Shown here: positions 8,640-17,088 of the stretch, piece after piece
How positions within the stretch are numbered: the stretch's first letter is position 1
Layout of the letters: every line of letters starts with the position of its first letter
Assembly: GCA_013911975.1 (NCBI GenBank)
Contig: JACESF010000003.1
Coordinates: 1-64,000 of the forward strand
Direction of reading: 5' to 3'
Origin: Hyphomicrobiales bacterium
GTDB taxonomy: Bacteria > Pseudomonadota > Alphaproteobacteria > Rhizobiales > Xanthobacteraceae
Length of the DNA: 64,000 nt
Notes under the pieces: model-generated
The model's input: only the letters and a program-made list of their open reading frames with translations
The model's database searches: none
Told to the model about the DNA's origin: nothing
Program-made: the position numbers and the translations under genes

Positions 8640-9218
8640 ATGACATCCTCGATGCTGCTGGTCATGGACATGCTCAACGACCTCGTCCATCCCGACGGAG
8701 CCGGTGCCAAGACCTATGTGCCGCTGATGGCGGAACGCGACGTGCTCGGCCGCACGCGCGCCGCCATCGACAAGGCGCGCGCCGCGGGGGTGCTCATCGG
8801 CTATGTGCGGGTCGGCTTCGCGCCGGACTATCGCGAGTGCCCGCCGAACTCGCCCATCTTCTCCCGTGCGCGGGACAACGGGCTGTTCAAGCTCGGCACC
8901 TGGGGCACGCAGGTGCATGAGGCGCTAACCCCCGCGCCCGAGGATTTCGACTTCGTGAAGCACCGCGTCAGCCCCTTCTACGGCACGGCCCTGGAGCCGG
9001 CGTTGCGCGCGCGCGGCATCTCGCGCCTCTATCTGTGCGGGGTCTCCACCAACGGCGTGGTGCATACCGGCGCGCGCGAGGGGCACGACCGGGACTATGA
9101 GTGCATCGTGCTGGAGGATTGCTGCGCCGGCGCCACCAAGGACGAGCACGAGAGCGCCCTGAAATGCGTGGCGCGCTTCGCCGCGATCCGCGACAGCGCC
9201 GCCGAAGCCTTCGCGTGA
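8640..9218 (+). CDS. Isochorismatase-fold cysteine-hydrolase-family protein lacking the canonical Cys
   Basis: A 192-residue protein of the isochorismatase/nicotinamidase superfamily. The catalytic Asp is present in VMDMLNDLVHP and a Lys in FVKHRVSPF. The segment aligned with the family G-V-x-T-x-x-C-V motif reads GVSTNGVVHTGARE, so the nucleophilic Cys position holds Val. True isochorismatases also lack this Cys, so the protein may still be a hydrolase using the Asp/Lys pair, but amidase chemistry through a thioester is unlikely. It begins 27 bp after gntR on the same strand and is followed by a strong terminator, so the two form a small operon. Confidence 0.8.
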   Translation: MTSSMLLVMDMLNDLVHPDGAGAKTYVPLMAERDVLGRTRAAIDKARAAGVLIGYVRVGFAPDYRECPPNSPIFSRARDNGLFKLGTWGTQVHEALTPAPEDFDFVKHRVSPFYGTALEPALRARGISRLYLCGVSTNGVVHTGAREGHDRDYECIVLEDCCAGATKDEHESALKCVARFAAIRDSAAEAFA

Positions 9219-9224
9219 GGCTGG

Positions 9225-9251
9225 ACCGGGGCGCCGAGCGCCCCGGTTTTT
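9225..9251 (+). terminator. Intrinsic terminator after the gntR operon
   Basis: A 10-bp GC-rich stem ACCGGGGCGC/GCGCCCCGGT (9225-9234 and 9238-9247) with a CGA loop is followed by a run of T (9247-9251). It lies 6 bp after the stop of the isochorismatase-fold gene and before the convergent binding-protein gene. Confidence 0.9.
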
Positions 9252-9266
9252 CCTGTCAGGAGGCGC

Positions 9267-10298
9267 TCAAGCCTTCACCCATTTGGTGTTCATGACATCC
9301 TGGTAGGCGACCTGCTTCACCGCATCGCCGAACCGCATCATGAAGTCGCGGTTCTGCTCGAACTGCCGTTCCGTGAGAACCGGGGGCACCGCCACCGTGG
9401 CTTTCTGGTCCACCACCGTGCTCACCACCAGGGCGGCGTCGGTCTTGTTGAAGAACTGCTCGTGCAGCACCTTGCCCGCCTGCTGCGGATCGTTGCGCAC
9501 CAGTTCCGCGCCCTTGGTGAGCCCCGCCACCAGCCGCGCGATCACGTCCGGCTTGTCCGCCAGCACGTCCGGCTTGGCGCCGAGCACGGTGTAGAGGAAG
9601 TCCTCCAGCCCCGGCACCTCGCCCTGGGAGGGGCGCGCCACCCACACGGCGATGCCGTCGTCCACCGCCCGGTTGTTGGCCGGCGCGGTGGTGTTGAAGC
9701 CGTCGATCTGCCCGGACTTCAGGGCCGGATACATCTGGTCGAGCTTCACCACGGTCAGCGTCACGTCCTTGTCCGGGTCGAGGCCGCCCAGGGCCAGCAG
9801 GTAGCGCCACAGCTTGTCGGTTCCGCTGCCGCGCCCGGAAATGGCGAGCGCCATGCCCTTCAGGCGCGCCATGCGCTCCTTCAGCGGCATGCCGGGCACG
9901 ATGCCCGCCTTCTGCGCCGCCGCCACGCTGATGACGGCGTCGCTCGCATATTGCGACATGGAGGGCGCGAACGCCTGGATCTTCTGCCCCTTGGCGGCGG
10001 CGAGGATGATGTCGCTCATCACCAGCCCGCACACGTCCACGCTCCCGCCCAGGGTGGCGGCGAGCGCGTTGGTGCCGCCATTGGCGTTCACCAGGGTCAC
10101 GTCGAGGCCCTGCGCGTCCAGGAAGCCCGCCGCCTTCGCGGTCAGGAGCGGCAGGTAGGCGAAGGTGTAGCCGCCGATGCCGATGCTCAGCGGGGTTCCC
10201 GCCGCGCGGGCGGGGCGGCTGCCGATGATGCCCGCCGGCAGCGTTGCGGCCAAGGCGAGTTGCGAGAGGCGGACGAGGGTCTGGCGTCGGGTGATCAT
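9267..10298 (-). CDS. SsuA/TauA-like (NMT1-type) ABC transporter substrate-binding protein
   Basis: A 343-residue periplasmic protein. It starts MITRRQTLVRLSQLALAATL, an RR-containing signal peptide ending in ARA, then runs into an SBP type II domain with IGIGGYTFAYLPLLTAKAAGF and LVNANGGTNALAATLGG, features of the nitrate/sulfonate/taurine/thiamine-precursor binding group. GGGAGAGAAGC lies directly before the ATG at 10298. It is the last gene of the minus-strand operon that starts at 16566. The ligand is not evident, but linkage with CoA-transferase genes argues for a carboxylated organic compound. Confidence 0.87.
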   Translation of the reverse strand: MITRRQTLVRLSQLALAATLPAGIIGSRPARAAGTPLSIGIGGYTFAYLPLLTAKAAGFLDAQGLDVTLVNANGGTNALAATLGGSVDVCGLVMSDIILAAAKGQKIQAFAPSMSQYASDAVISVAAAQKAGIVPGMPLKERMARLKGMALAISGRGSGTDKLWRYLLALGGLDPDKDVTLTVVKLDQMYPALKSGQIDGFNTTAPANNRAVDDGIAVWVARPSQGEVPGLEDFLYTVLGAKPDVLADKPDVIARLVAGLTKGAELVRNDPQQAGKVLHEQFFNKTDAALVVSTVVDQKATVAVPPVLTERQFEQNRDFMMRFGDAVKQVAYQDVMNTKWVKA

Positions 10299-10336
10299 GC
10301 TTCTCTCCCGTTCTTGTGGTTGTGGGCCGGCGCGGC

Positions 10337-11131
10337 TCAGCGCCAGCGGAAGATCCAGCGCTCCAGGCGGCCGAGGCCCTCGTTGAGCGTGGTGGTGACG
10401 CACATGAGCGCGAACAGCGCGGCGAACACGCCCGCCGTGTCGAGCTGGCCGGCGGCATTCTGGGTGAGGAAGCCGATGCCGGCATTGGAGGCCATCATCT
10501 CGGCCGCCACCGCGCCCACGAAGCCGTAGGGCAGGCCCAGCTTGAGGCCGGTGAACACCCAGGGCAGCGCGGAGGGAAACACCACCCGGCGCTGGATGGT
10601 GAGCGGCCCCGCGCCCATGATGCGCAGGGCATCCACCATCTTGCGGTCCACCTGCCCGATGCCGCTCAGCGTGCTGAAGAAGACGAGGAAGTAGACGCTG
10701 ACCGCGGCCAGCACGATCTTCGGCGCGAGGCCGATGCCGAACCACATGATGAAGAGCGGCGCGAGCGCCACCTTCGGCACGCCATAGACCGCCGTGACGA
10801 AGGGATCGACGGTGCGGCGCAGGGTGTCGCTGCTGCCCACGAGCAGCGCCAGCAGGACGCCCGCCGTGGCGCCGATGAGGAAGCCGCTGATGGTCTCCTT
10901 GAAGGTGATCATCAGATGATGCTGGAGCGTGCCGGTGCGGATCCACTCCACCAGCGTCTCCGCGATGGCGGACGGGCTGCTCACCCAGAACGGATCGAGC
11001 AGCGGCCCGGACGCGGCCTGCCAGCCGAGGAGCACCGCCGCCAGGAACGCGCAGCGATAGATCCAGACCGGATCGAAGGCCCGCTTCTCGCGCGGCAGGG
11101 ACGCGGCCTTCATGGTCTCGCGCATGGTCAT
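10337..11131 (-). CDS. SsuC/TauC-like ABC transporter permease
   Basis: A 264-residue permease with six hydrophobic segments. The BPD-type loop is visible as AAEMMASNAGIGFLTQNAAG, with the earlier FGVPKVALAPLFIMWFG-like segment (YGVPKVALAPLFIMWFGIG) typical of the SsuC/TauC family. Its ATG overlaps the stop of the ATPase gene by 4 bp. It forms the membrane channel of the importer with the ATPase at 11128 and the binding protein at 9267. Confidence 0.9.
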   Translation of the reverse strand: MTMRETMKAASLPREKRAFDPVWIYRCAFLAAVLLGWQAASGPLLDPFWVSSPSAIAETLVEWIRTGTLQHHLMITFKETISGFLIGATAGVLLALLVGSSDTLRRTVDPFVTAVYGVPKVALAPLFIMWFGIGLAPKIVLAAVSVYFLVFFSTLSGIGQVDRKMVDALRIMGAGPLTIQRRVVFPSALPWVFTGLKLGLPYGFVGAVAAEMMASNAGIGFLTQNAAGQLDTAGVFAALFALMCVTTTLNEGLGRLERWIFRWR

Positions 11132-11958
11132 GGCCGCCCTCCCCCGTCACCCACGTCGATGGCCGCCCAGAGGCGGCGGTAATGGTCCTCGAACCCGTCC
11201 GCGAACCGCGCCTCGTGCACGTCGCGTGGGCGGGCGATGCGGATCGTCTCGTCCACCTTGATGCGCGAGGGGCGGCGGGAGAGCACGATCACCCGGTCCG
11301 CCAGGGTGATGGCCTCGACAATGTCGTGGGTCACGAACACCACCGTCTTGCCCGTGGCGCTCCACAGGCGCAGCAGCTCGGCCTGGAGCACCAGCTTCAA
11401 CTGGGCGTCCAGGGGGCCGAAGGGCTCGTCCATGAGAAGCGTGGGCGGGTCATAGATCAGCGTGCGGGCCAGCATGGCGCGCTTGCGCATGCCGCCGGAA
11501 AGCTGGCTCGGATGGTGGTTTTCGAAGCCCGCGAGGCCCACATTGGCGATCATCTCGCCCACCCGCCGGTCGCGCTCCTTCTGGCGCACGCCCCGGATCT
11601 CCAGTGGCACCGCGATGTTTTCCGCCACGGTGAGCCAGGGCAGCAGGCTGTCATGCTGCGTGAGGTAGCCGATCTCGGCATTCACCCCCGTCACGGGCTT
11701 GCCGTGGCACTGGACCGCCCCGGCGCTGGGGGCCTCAAGCCCCGCCAGCAGGTTGAGCACGGTGGACTTGCCACTGCCGCTCGGGCCGACCACGGCCAGG
11801 AACTCGCCCTCCGCGACGCTCAGGTTGAAGTCGCGCAGCACCTCCACGGTGCCGTTGCGCGAGGTGAACACTTTGCCCACGCCGTCGAGGGCGGCCGCCA
11901 CCCGTCCGGGTCGCGACGCGCTCGCGCCCATGGGCCTGGCATGCAGGACTTGCCCCAT
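11128..11958 (-). CDS. SsuB/TauB-like ABC transporter ATPase
   Basis: A 276-residue ATPase with Walker A GPSGSGKST (58-66), Q-loop in YLTQHDSLLPW, signature LSGGMRKRAMLARTL and Walker B LLMDEPFGPLDA, all typical of the nitrate/sulfonate/taurine importers. The N-terminal 20 residues are not conserved, so a start a few codons later is possible. It is 110 bp downstream of the FAS1-like hydratase gene, in the same orientation. Confidence 0.9.
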   Translation of the reverse strand: MGQVLHARPMGASASRPGRVAAALDGVGKVFTSRNGTVEVLRDFNLSVAEGEFLAVVGPSGSGKSTVLNLLAGLEAPSAGAVQCHGKPVTGVNAEIGYLTQHDSLLPWLTVAENIAVPLEIRGVRQKERDRRVGEMIANVGLAGFENHHPSQLSGGMRKRAMLARTLIYDPPTLLMDEPFGPLDAQLKLVLQAELLRLWSATGKTVVFVTHDIVEAITLADRVIVLSRRPSRIKVDETIRIARPRDVHEARFADGFEDHYRRLWAAIDVGDGGGRP

Positions 11959-12068
11959 GCTCCACTCCCTCCCTCAGGTCTCGCCGGGGCAGGATGCGCC
12001 CGGCTGCCGTGTGCGGCGGCGTTGTCCGCCGCTCGCGCTTGGTGTCCGCCGGGTCCCCGGCTATGGGC

Positions 12069-12947
12069 TCAGCGCGCGAAGCGCGCGGTGGCCCGCATGG
12101 CAAGCTCGCCCGCCGGGCCGCGCGCCCACAGGTCCAGCACGTCCGCCGCGCCGTCGGCGCGCCGGGCCTCCAGCGAAAAGGCGGCATTGACGAAGAGCGG
12201 GTGCACGCCCCGGAACTCGAAGCCCACGAGGCGCGCGTCGGCGCGCAGGTCGGCGGCGAAATTCTGGAGCAGGGTCGCGGTCAGCGGCCCATGCACCACG
12301 AGGTCGGGATAGTGCTCCTCGCCCCGGGCATAGGCCTGGTCGTAATGGATGCGGTGCCCGTTGGAGGTGAGCGCCGAATAGCGGAACAGGAGCGTGGTGT
12401 CGGGCTCGATCCGCTCGCTCCATTCCGCCCCCTCCGGCGCGGGCGTCTTGGGCGGCGGCGGCGCGTTGGGCGGCGCGGCCTCGCGATAGACGATGTCCTG
12501 CTCCTCCTGGACGCAGGCGACGCCGTCGCAGGCGATCTCGTGCGCCACCGTCACGAACACCAGATGGCCGGCGCGGCCCGACTTGGATTCCACCTTGCGG
12601 ATGGTGCTGGTGCGCACGGCCTCGGCCCCGACGCGCAGCGGGGCGAGATAGGTGAGCCGCCCGCCGGCCCACATGCGGCGCGGCAGCGGCACGGGCGGCA
12701 GGAAGCCGCCGCGCTTGGGATGCCCGTCCGCCCCGAGCCCGCGACGGGCCACGAACGGATTGAAGAACAGCCAGTGCCACCCCGCCGGAAGCGCGTCGCC
12801 CGGCATGGGATGGTCCTCAAGGTCCAGCGTCGCCGCCAGCGCGGCGACCCGCTCGGGCAGGATGCGCTCGTCCCGGCTTTCCTGGCGGCCGACCCAGTCC
12901 TGCCAGTCCGGCGGCGCCTCGGTTGCAATGGTCGCGGTGTCGGTCAT
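12069..12947 (-). CDS. FAS1-like/MaoC-family CoA hydratase (mesaconyl- or itaconyl-CoA-hydratase-like)
   Basis: A 292-residue hot-dog protein. The N-terminal half contains WLFFNPFVARRGLGADGHP and GGFLPPVPLPRRMWAGGRL, strongly reminiscent of mesaconyl-C4-CoA and itaconyl-CoA hydratases; the C-terminal hot-dog has DTTLLFRYSALTSNGHRIHYD, where Asn, His and Tyr-Asp mark the hydratase active site, and VVHGPL. The ATG at 12947 has AGAGGCAAGG upstream; a TTG at 12965 would overlap the transferase stop. The family adds water across an unsaturated dicarboxylyl-CoA, producing a substrate for a CitE-like lyase such as that at 7010. Exact substrate is inference. Confidence 0.82.
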   Translation of the reverse strand: MTDTATIATEAPPDWQDWVGRQESRDERILPERVAALAATLDLEDHPMPGDALPAGWHWLFFNPFVARRGLGADGHPKRGGFLPPVPLPRRMWAGGRLTYLAPLRVGAEAVRTSTIRKVESKSGRAGHLVFVTVAHEIACDGVACVQEEQDIVYREAAPPNAPPPPKTPAPEGAEWSERIEPDTTLLFRYSALTSNGHRIHYDQAYARGEEHYPDLVVHGPLTATLLQNFAADLRADARLVGFEFRGVHPLFVNAAFSLEARRADGAADVLDLWARGPAGELAMRATARFAR

Positions 12948-12961
12948 GTTGGCCTTGCCTC

Positions 12962-14152
12962 TCAATAGATGACGCGCGCGTCGGTCAGCTCGGCCCGCTC
13001 CGCCGCGCCGAGGCCGAGCAATTCGCCGAAGACATAGTCCTCGTCCTCGCCGAGCCGCGGGGTGCCGCGATCAAGGCCCGTCTGCGCCTGCCCGAAGCGC
13101 ACCGGCACGGACAGCGCCGCCCGCCGGTTGCCCTCCACGTCGTCCACGTCGATCACCATGCCGCGCTGCCGCAGATGGGCGTCCTCCACGATGTCCCGTG
13201 CGTTGCAGGAGAGATGCGCCGCGACGCCCGCCACCTGGAGGGCGGCGGCCGCCTCCTGGGCGTTCACCGTGCGCGTCCACTCCCCCACCAGCCCGTCCAG
13301 GGTCTCGCGGTTGCGCAGGCGCAGCGTTTGCGTGGAAAAGCGCGGGTCACGCGCCAGTTCGGGCCGCCCCATGGTGGCGGCAAGCCCGCGCCACGCCGCC
13401 TCGCCGTCCACCGCGATGGACAGCCAGCGGTCCGCGTCGCGGGTGGCATAGACGCCGTGCGGCGCCATGCGGGCATGGGCATTTCCCATGCGCTCCGGCG
13501 TGCCGCCGGCCGCCGCCAGCAGCAGCGCCTCGCCCGCCAGCGCCGAGGCGACTTCGCGGGCGCTGACGTCCACATGGCCGCCCTCGCCGCTGCGGCGCAG
13601 GCGATAGACCGCCGCCAGCGCGGCCATGGCCGCGTTCATGCCCACGCTATGGTCCATCACATGGCGCATCTCCACGGGTGGGCCGTCGGCATATCCGGTG
13701 AGGAAGCCGAGCGAGCCCCAGGCGCCGAACAGCGGCGCATAGCCCGCGAAATGCGCGTCCGGCCCCGACTGGCCGGACGAGGAGACCGAGACCATGACCA
13801 GATCCGGCTTCACCGCGCGCAGGTCCGCATAGCCGAGGCCGAGCCGGTCCATGACCCCCGGCCGGAAGCTCTCGCAGGCCATGTCGCTGACGCCCACGAG
13901 CCGCTTCGCCAGCGCGACGCCCCGCGGGTCCTTCAGATTGAGGCGCACCGACAGCTTGTTGGACGCCACCTGATCGAAGCTGGCCGGGCCCATGCGGCCA
14001 TAGACCGGGTGGGGCTTGCGGAAGATGTCGGGGCGCAGCGCGCTCTCCACCTTGATGCATTCCGCCCCGAGCTGGGACAACATGTGCGTGCAGAACGGAC
14101 CGGCGGCATGCACGGTGAAGTCCGCGATGCGCAGACCTTCGAGCGGTTTCAT
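12962..14152 (-). CDS. CaiB/BaiF (class III) CoA-transferase, Asp-containing subunit
   Basis: A 396-residue family III CoA-transferase. It opens MKPLEGLRIADFT and has ECIKVESALRPD, SNKLSVRLNLKDPRG and ESFRPGVMDRLGLGY, all standard landmarks. The nucleophilic Asp is Asp167 in HVMDHSVGMN. The ATG at 14152 overlaps the stop of the second transferase as ATGA. It moves CoA from a donor such as succinyl-CoA to the imported acid. With the adjacent paralogue it probably forms a heteromeric enzyme, as in benzylsuccinate CoA-transferase BbsEF. Confidence 0.88.
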   Translation of the reverse strand: MKPLEGLRIADFTVHAAGPFCTHMLSQLGAECIKVESALRPDIFRKPHPVYGRMGPASFDQVASNKLSVRLNLKDPRGVALAKRLVGVSDMACESFRPGVMDRLGLGYADLRAVKPDLVMVSVSSSGQSGPDAHFAGYAPLFGAWGSLGFLTGYADGPPVEMRHVMDHSVGMNAAMAALAAVYRLRRSGEGGHVDVSAREVASALAGEALLLAAAGGTPERMGNAHARMAPHGVYATRDADRWLSIAVDGEAAWRGLAATMGRPELARDPRFSTQTLRLRNRETLDGLVGEWTRTVNAQEAAAALQVAGVAAHLSCNARDIVEDAHLRQRGMVIDVDDVEGNRRAALSVPVRFGQAQTGLDRGTPRLGEDEDYVFGELLGLGAAERAELTDARVIY

Positions 14153-15348
14153 CGAGCCTCCGCGACTTTGCGGGCCCGCACATCGGGGCGGGCGGGAATG
14201 AGCAGGTCCTGATCCGCGCCCAGCGCCGGCACGCCGCGCGCCAAAGCGAGGGGGGACCCCGATATGTGGAAGGGCGCGACGAGCACCGGGCACGGCCCGA
14301 AGCCGGCGATGTCCACGGTCTGGAACAGCCCGCGCGCGGCCTCGTGCGGGCCGGCGAGCACGTCGGCGGGGCTGGCATATTTCGCCATGGGAACCCCGAG
14401 GCGCTGGGCCCGCGCCACCAATTCCTCGGTGCGCTGGGTCTTTGCCCAGGCCCGGATGCGGGCATTGATCTGCTGCCCCTGCCGGCCCCTCTCCAGCGGG
14501 TCGGCGAGCGCGGGGTCGCAGGCCCATTCAGGCGATCCCATCAGCTCCACGAGGCCCTGCCACTGGCGGTCCTCCAGGGTGAGGAGCTGGAGGTAGCCGT
14601 CCGCGCATTCCAGCACGCCGCCATATTTGAAGGAGCGCGTGAGGCGATGCTCCAGGGAGCCGTCCCCCAGGCGCTGGATGGCGAAGGCGCCCACCGCGAG
14701 CGCGGCGTCCTGCGCGGAGACGTCCACCGCCTCCCCGCGCCCGCGCCCCCCGTCGGCCAGCAGCGCGGCGAGCGCGCCCATGACAGCCACGGTGCCCGCC
14801 TGCATCTGGGCGAAATGGCCGTGGATCTTCAAGGGCGGCCGGTCGGGAAACAGCTCCGCCGACAGGCCGTTCGGCAGCAGGTAGCCCTCCCCCGCCGCAT
14901 GGATCAGATTGACTTCCTCGCCCTTCCACCGCGCCTTCGGGCCACTGGCGCCGAACGGCAGGACGGAGACGTAGACGAGCCCCTCGTGCCGGGTGCGCAC
15001 GCTCTCCTCGTCGAGCCCGCACGCGGCGCGCTCGGCGAGGGGAACGTCGCAGACGAGGATGTCCGCGCCTTCCAGCAGGCGGTCGATATCCGCGCGGCCG
15101 GACGGCTCGGACAGGTCGCAGACGACGCTGCGCTTGCCCGCCGCCAGATAGGCGAAGAGGGCGCTCGTCTCCTCCGCTCCCGGCAGGAACGGAGGCTCAT
15201 GGCGTAGCGCGTGGCCGGACGGCGGCTCCACCAGCACCGTATCGGCACCGAGCGTGGCGAGGAGGCGGCCCGCATAAGCCGCTCCGACACCGGTCGAGCA
15301 TTCGATGATGCGCAGGCCCGCCAGGGGCCCTCCCGCAGTGCTGGTCAT
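14149..15348 (-). CDS. CaiB/BaiF (class III) CoA-transferase paralogue lacking the usual Asp
   Basis: A 399-residue family III CoA-transferase with LAGLRIIECSTGVGAAYAGR, ADTVLVEPPSGHALRH, AGKRSVVCDLSEPSG and GEAVDVSAQDAAL. At the position where the partner has the nucleophilic Asp (HVMDHSVG), this protein reads FAQMQAGTVAVMG, with no Asp, so it is likely a structural or regulatory subunit. The start at 15348 lies 12 bp after the MaoC-like gene. Both paralogues being ATGA-coupled supports a 1:1 complex. Confidence 0.85.
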   Translation of the reverse strand: MTSTAGGPLAGLRIIECSTGVGAAYAGRLLATLGADTVLVEPPSGHALRHEPPFLPGAEETSALFAYLAAGKRSVVCDLSEPSGRADIDRLLEGADILVCDVPLAERAACGLDEESVRTRHEGLVYVSVLPFGASGPKARWKGEEVNLIHAAGEGYLLPNGLSAELFPDRPPLKIHGHFAQMQAGTVAVMGALAALLADGGRGRGEAVDVSAQDAALAVGAFAIQRLGDGSLEHRLTRSFKYGGVLECADGYLQLLTLEDRQWQGLVELMGSPEWACDPALADPLERGRQGQQINARIRAWAKTQRTEELVARAQRLGVPMAKYASPADVLAGPHEAARGLFQTVDIAGFGPCPVLVAPFHISGSPLALARGVPALGADQDLLIPARPDVRARKVAEAR

Positions 15349-15360
15349 GCCACCCTCCCG

Positions 15361-16566
15361 TCAGCGGACGGTGGGCAGATCGAGGTCGAGGTCCGCGCCG
15401 TCGAAGAAGACGCGGTTGTTCACGTCCCGCGAGGGCAGGATCACGGTGGCGAGGCCCGGCGTGGTGAGTTCGCCGCGCTGGTTCTCGCCCCAGATCTCCA
15501 GGTCCACCAGGGCGAACCCGTCCTTCACGTACTTGCGCGCCACCTTGCCCTTGCACCAGGTGGAATCGCCCATGGTGTTGAAGCGACGCATCTCGGTGCG
15601 CACCCGCTTCAGGAAGGCCGCGTCGCCCATCCAGTTGGTGACGAGGCTGCACATCCAGGCCGAGCGCTGCGGACCGTAATCATAGGTGCCGGGGACGCCC
15701 ACTTCCTTCGCCACGGATTCGCGATGGTGGCCGATGCCGGTATATTCGATGCCGCCGCCGGCCTCCGGATTACGGAAGAAGTGGCCGGGATGCTTCACCG
15801 CCGCCTGCAGCACGATGCCGTGGGTGTGGCCGCGCCCGCAGCCCACCAGGAAGCCCATGGTGTCCATGAGGGACAGGGGGCCGCGCACGATGGGCGGAAG
15901 CAGCTCGCCTTCCTTCACGTCCTCCCAATAGCGCACCGCCGTGCCGCGAATGCGCCCCTCTTCCTGCAGGATGGCCTCGTCGAGGGCGGCATACTCGTCG
16001 TCGGTATATTCGTGGGTCTTGATGTCCTTGTACTTGCCGGCGTCGCGCGCGGCCTTGCGCTCATGGCGCGTGCAGGTGCCGAGCGCGCGGGCCACCAGCT
16101 CGCCGCGCTGGTTGGCATAGGTCGCCTCCACATATTGCAGCACGAGGCGGCCGGAGAACTTGCTCTCCTTCTCCTCGACGCCCACCACGCGCTCAATGGC
16201 GGTGATGCGGTCGCCGGGGCGGATGTGGCGGAACAGCTCCCAGTCATTGCCGGCATAGAAGCCGTGCACGCCCGACAGGCCCCAGCGCGTGCGGCCGACC
16301 CAGCCGAAGGCCATGGGGAACATGGGGTGGGAGACCACGGTGCCCTGGCGGCTCTGGCGGCCGTGCTCCGCGTCGCGGTAGAGCGGGTTCAGATCGCCGA
16401 TGCCGTTGCAGAAATTGCGGATGGTATCGATGGAGGCATCCTGGAGATACGGACCCTCGGGGCGCAGCTGCAGCCCGATCATGGAGCGCGCTTCGGCGAC
16501 CCCCTGGTCGGTGATCTTGGCTTCCGCCGGAGCGTGCCCGACTTCCTTTTCCATCACTTCAGACAT
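15361..16566 (-). CDS. Two-domain MaoC-like acyl-CoA hydratase/dehydratase
   Basis: A 401-residue protein with two hot-dog halves. The N-terminal half has FCNGIGDLNPLYRD, a MaoC D-x(4)-P-x-Y active-site-like motif, then HPMFPMAFGW and HFR..GDRITAIERV. The C-terminal half has GIEYTGIGHHRESVAKEVGVPGTYDYGPQRSAW (read as GIEYTGIGHHRE and PGTYDYGPQRSAW) and LTTPGLATVILPSRD. The ATG at 16566 follows GGAGAAGG; a GTG at 16578 is an alternative. It is the first gene of the operon and probably acts on a CoA ester made by the transferases. Its exact reaction is unknown to me. Confidence 0.8.
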   Translation of the reverse strand: MSEVMEKEVGHAPAEAKITDQGVAEARSMIGLQLRPEGPYLQDASIDTIRNFCNGIGDLNPLYRDAEHGRQSRQGTVVSHPMFPMAFGWVGRTRWGLSGVHGFYAGNDWELFRHIRPGDRITAIERVVGVEEKESKFSGRLVLQYVEATYANQRGELVARALGTCTRHERKAARDAGKYKDIKTHEYTDDEYAALDEAILQEEGRIRGTAVRYWEDVKEGELLPPIVRGPLSLMDTMGFLVGCGRGHTHGIVLQAAVKHPGHFFRNPEAGGGIEYTGIGHHRESVAKEVGVPGTYDYGPQRSAWMCSLVTNWMGDAAFLKRVRTEMRRFNTMGDSTWCKGKVARKYVKDGFALVDLEIWGENQRGELTTPGLATVILPSRDVNNRVFFDGADLDLDLPTVR

Positions 16567-16743
16567 GACCTTCTCCACGTCGCTTCTTCAGTTTCGTTTC
16601 CGGGCGGGCAGGGCACGGCCGAGGCGAACACCTCGCTCCACTGCCTGCCGCTGCGTTCAGGCGGGGCATCCGGGGCGGCACGCGCGCTCACGGCGCCCGC
16701 CCCTGCCGGGACTTCGCCTGACGCGCCATGGACCAAACCCAAA

Positions 16744-16761
16744 TGATGCAGAATGCATTAT
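16744..16761. promoter_or_regulatory. Operator candidate TGCAGAATGCA upstream of the MaoC/CaiB operon
   Basis: The core at 16747-16757 matches TGCATNATGCA with one mismatch and is flanked by ATGA...TTAT like the site at 6981. It lies about 180 bases upstream of the MaoC-like start, a position suited to GntR control of this operon. Confidence 0.5.
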
Positions 16762-16864
16762 TTGATTTTGGCGAAGACTCCCGCACTCCCTCGGGAGGAT
16801 GTCCCATTGTTTTCCGGCATGATTTTCTGTTCACGGTTGATGCCGCACGGCCACCGCGTTCAGA

Positions 16865-16875
16865 TGCATGATGCA
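16865..16875. promoter_or_regulatory. Operator candidate TGCATGATGCA, second upstream site
   Basis: This site is a perfect match to the core found at 6987-6997. It is about 300 bases upstream of the MaoC-like gene and about 110 bases from the 16747 site, so two bound dimers could loop or cooperate. Confidence 0.5.
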
Positions 16876-17062
16876 CAATCTTCCGGGGGTGTCAAACGCC
16901 GGCCCCGCTCTTTTGGACGTCCGGCACACGGGCGCGCGACGGAAGCGAGCAATTGCAACGCCGCGCCCGGCCGAGAGGAATGCATTATCCGGCGCGTCCG
17001 CGGCGCCGCGATCTCGTCCGCAACGGAATAAGTACTGCCAAGCTTGATATGGGCGCACGAAT

Positions 17063-17088
17063 GGAACGAAGACCGTTCCGTCTCCGTT
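17063..17088 (+). promoter_or_regulatory. EcfG-type general stress promoter GGAAC-N17-CGTT
   Basis: GGAAC at 17063-17067 and CGTT at 17085-17088 are separated by 17 bases, matching the promoter consensus of the alphaproteobacterial sigma factor EcfG. It lies 58 bases upstream of the PRC-barrel start codon. Confidence 0.75.

Noticed and set aside
6902..8918. Very long minus-strand frame extending the Liv binding protein upstream
   Set aside because: It runs antisense or off-frame through the lyase and gntR genes; the signal peptide and ribosome site fix the start at 6902.
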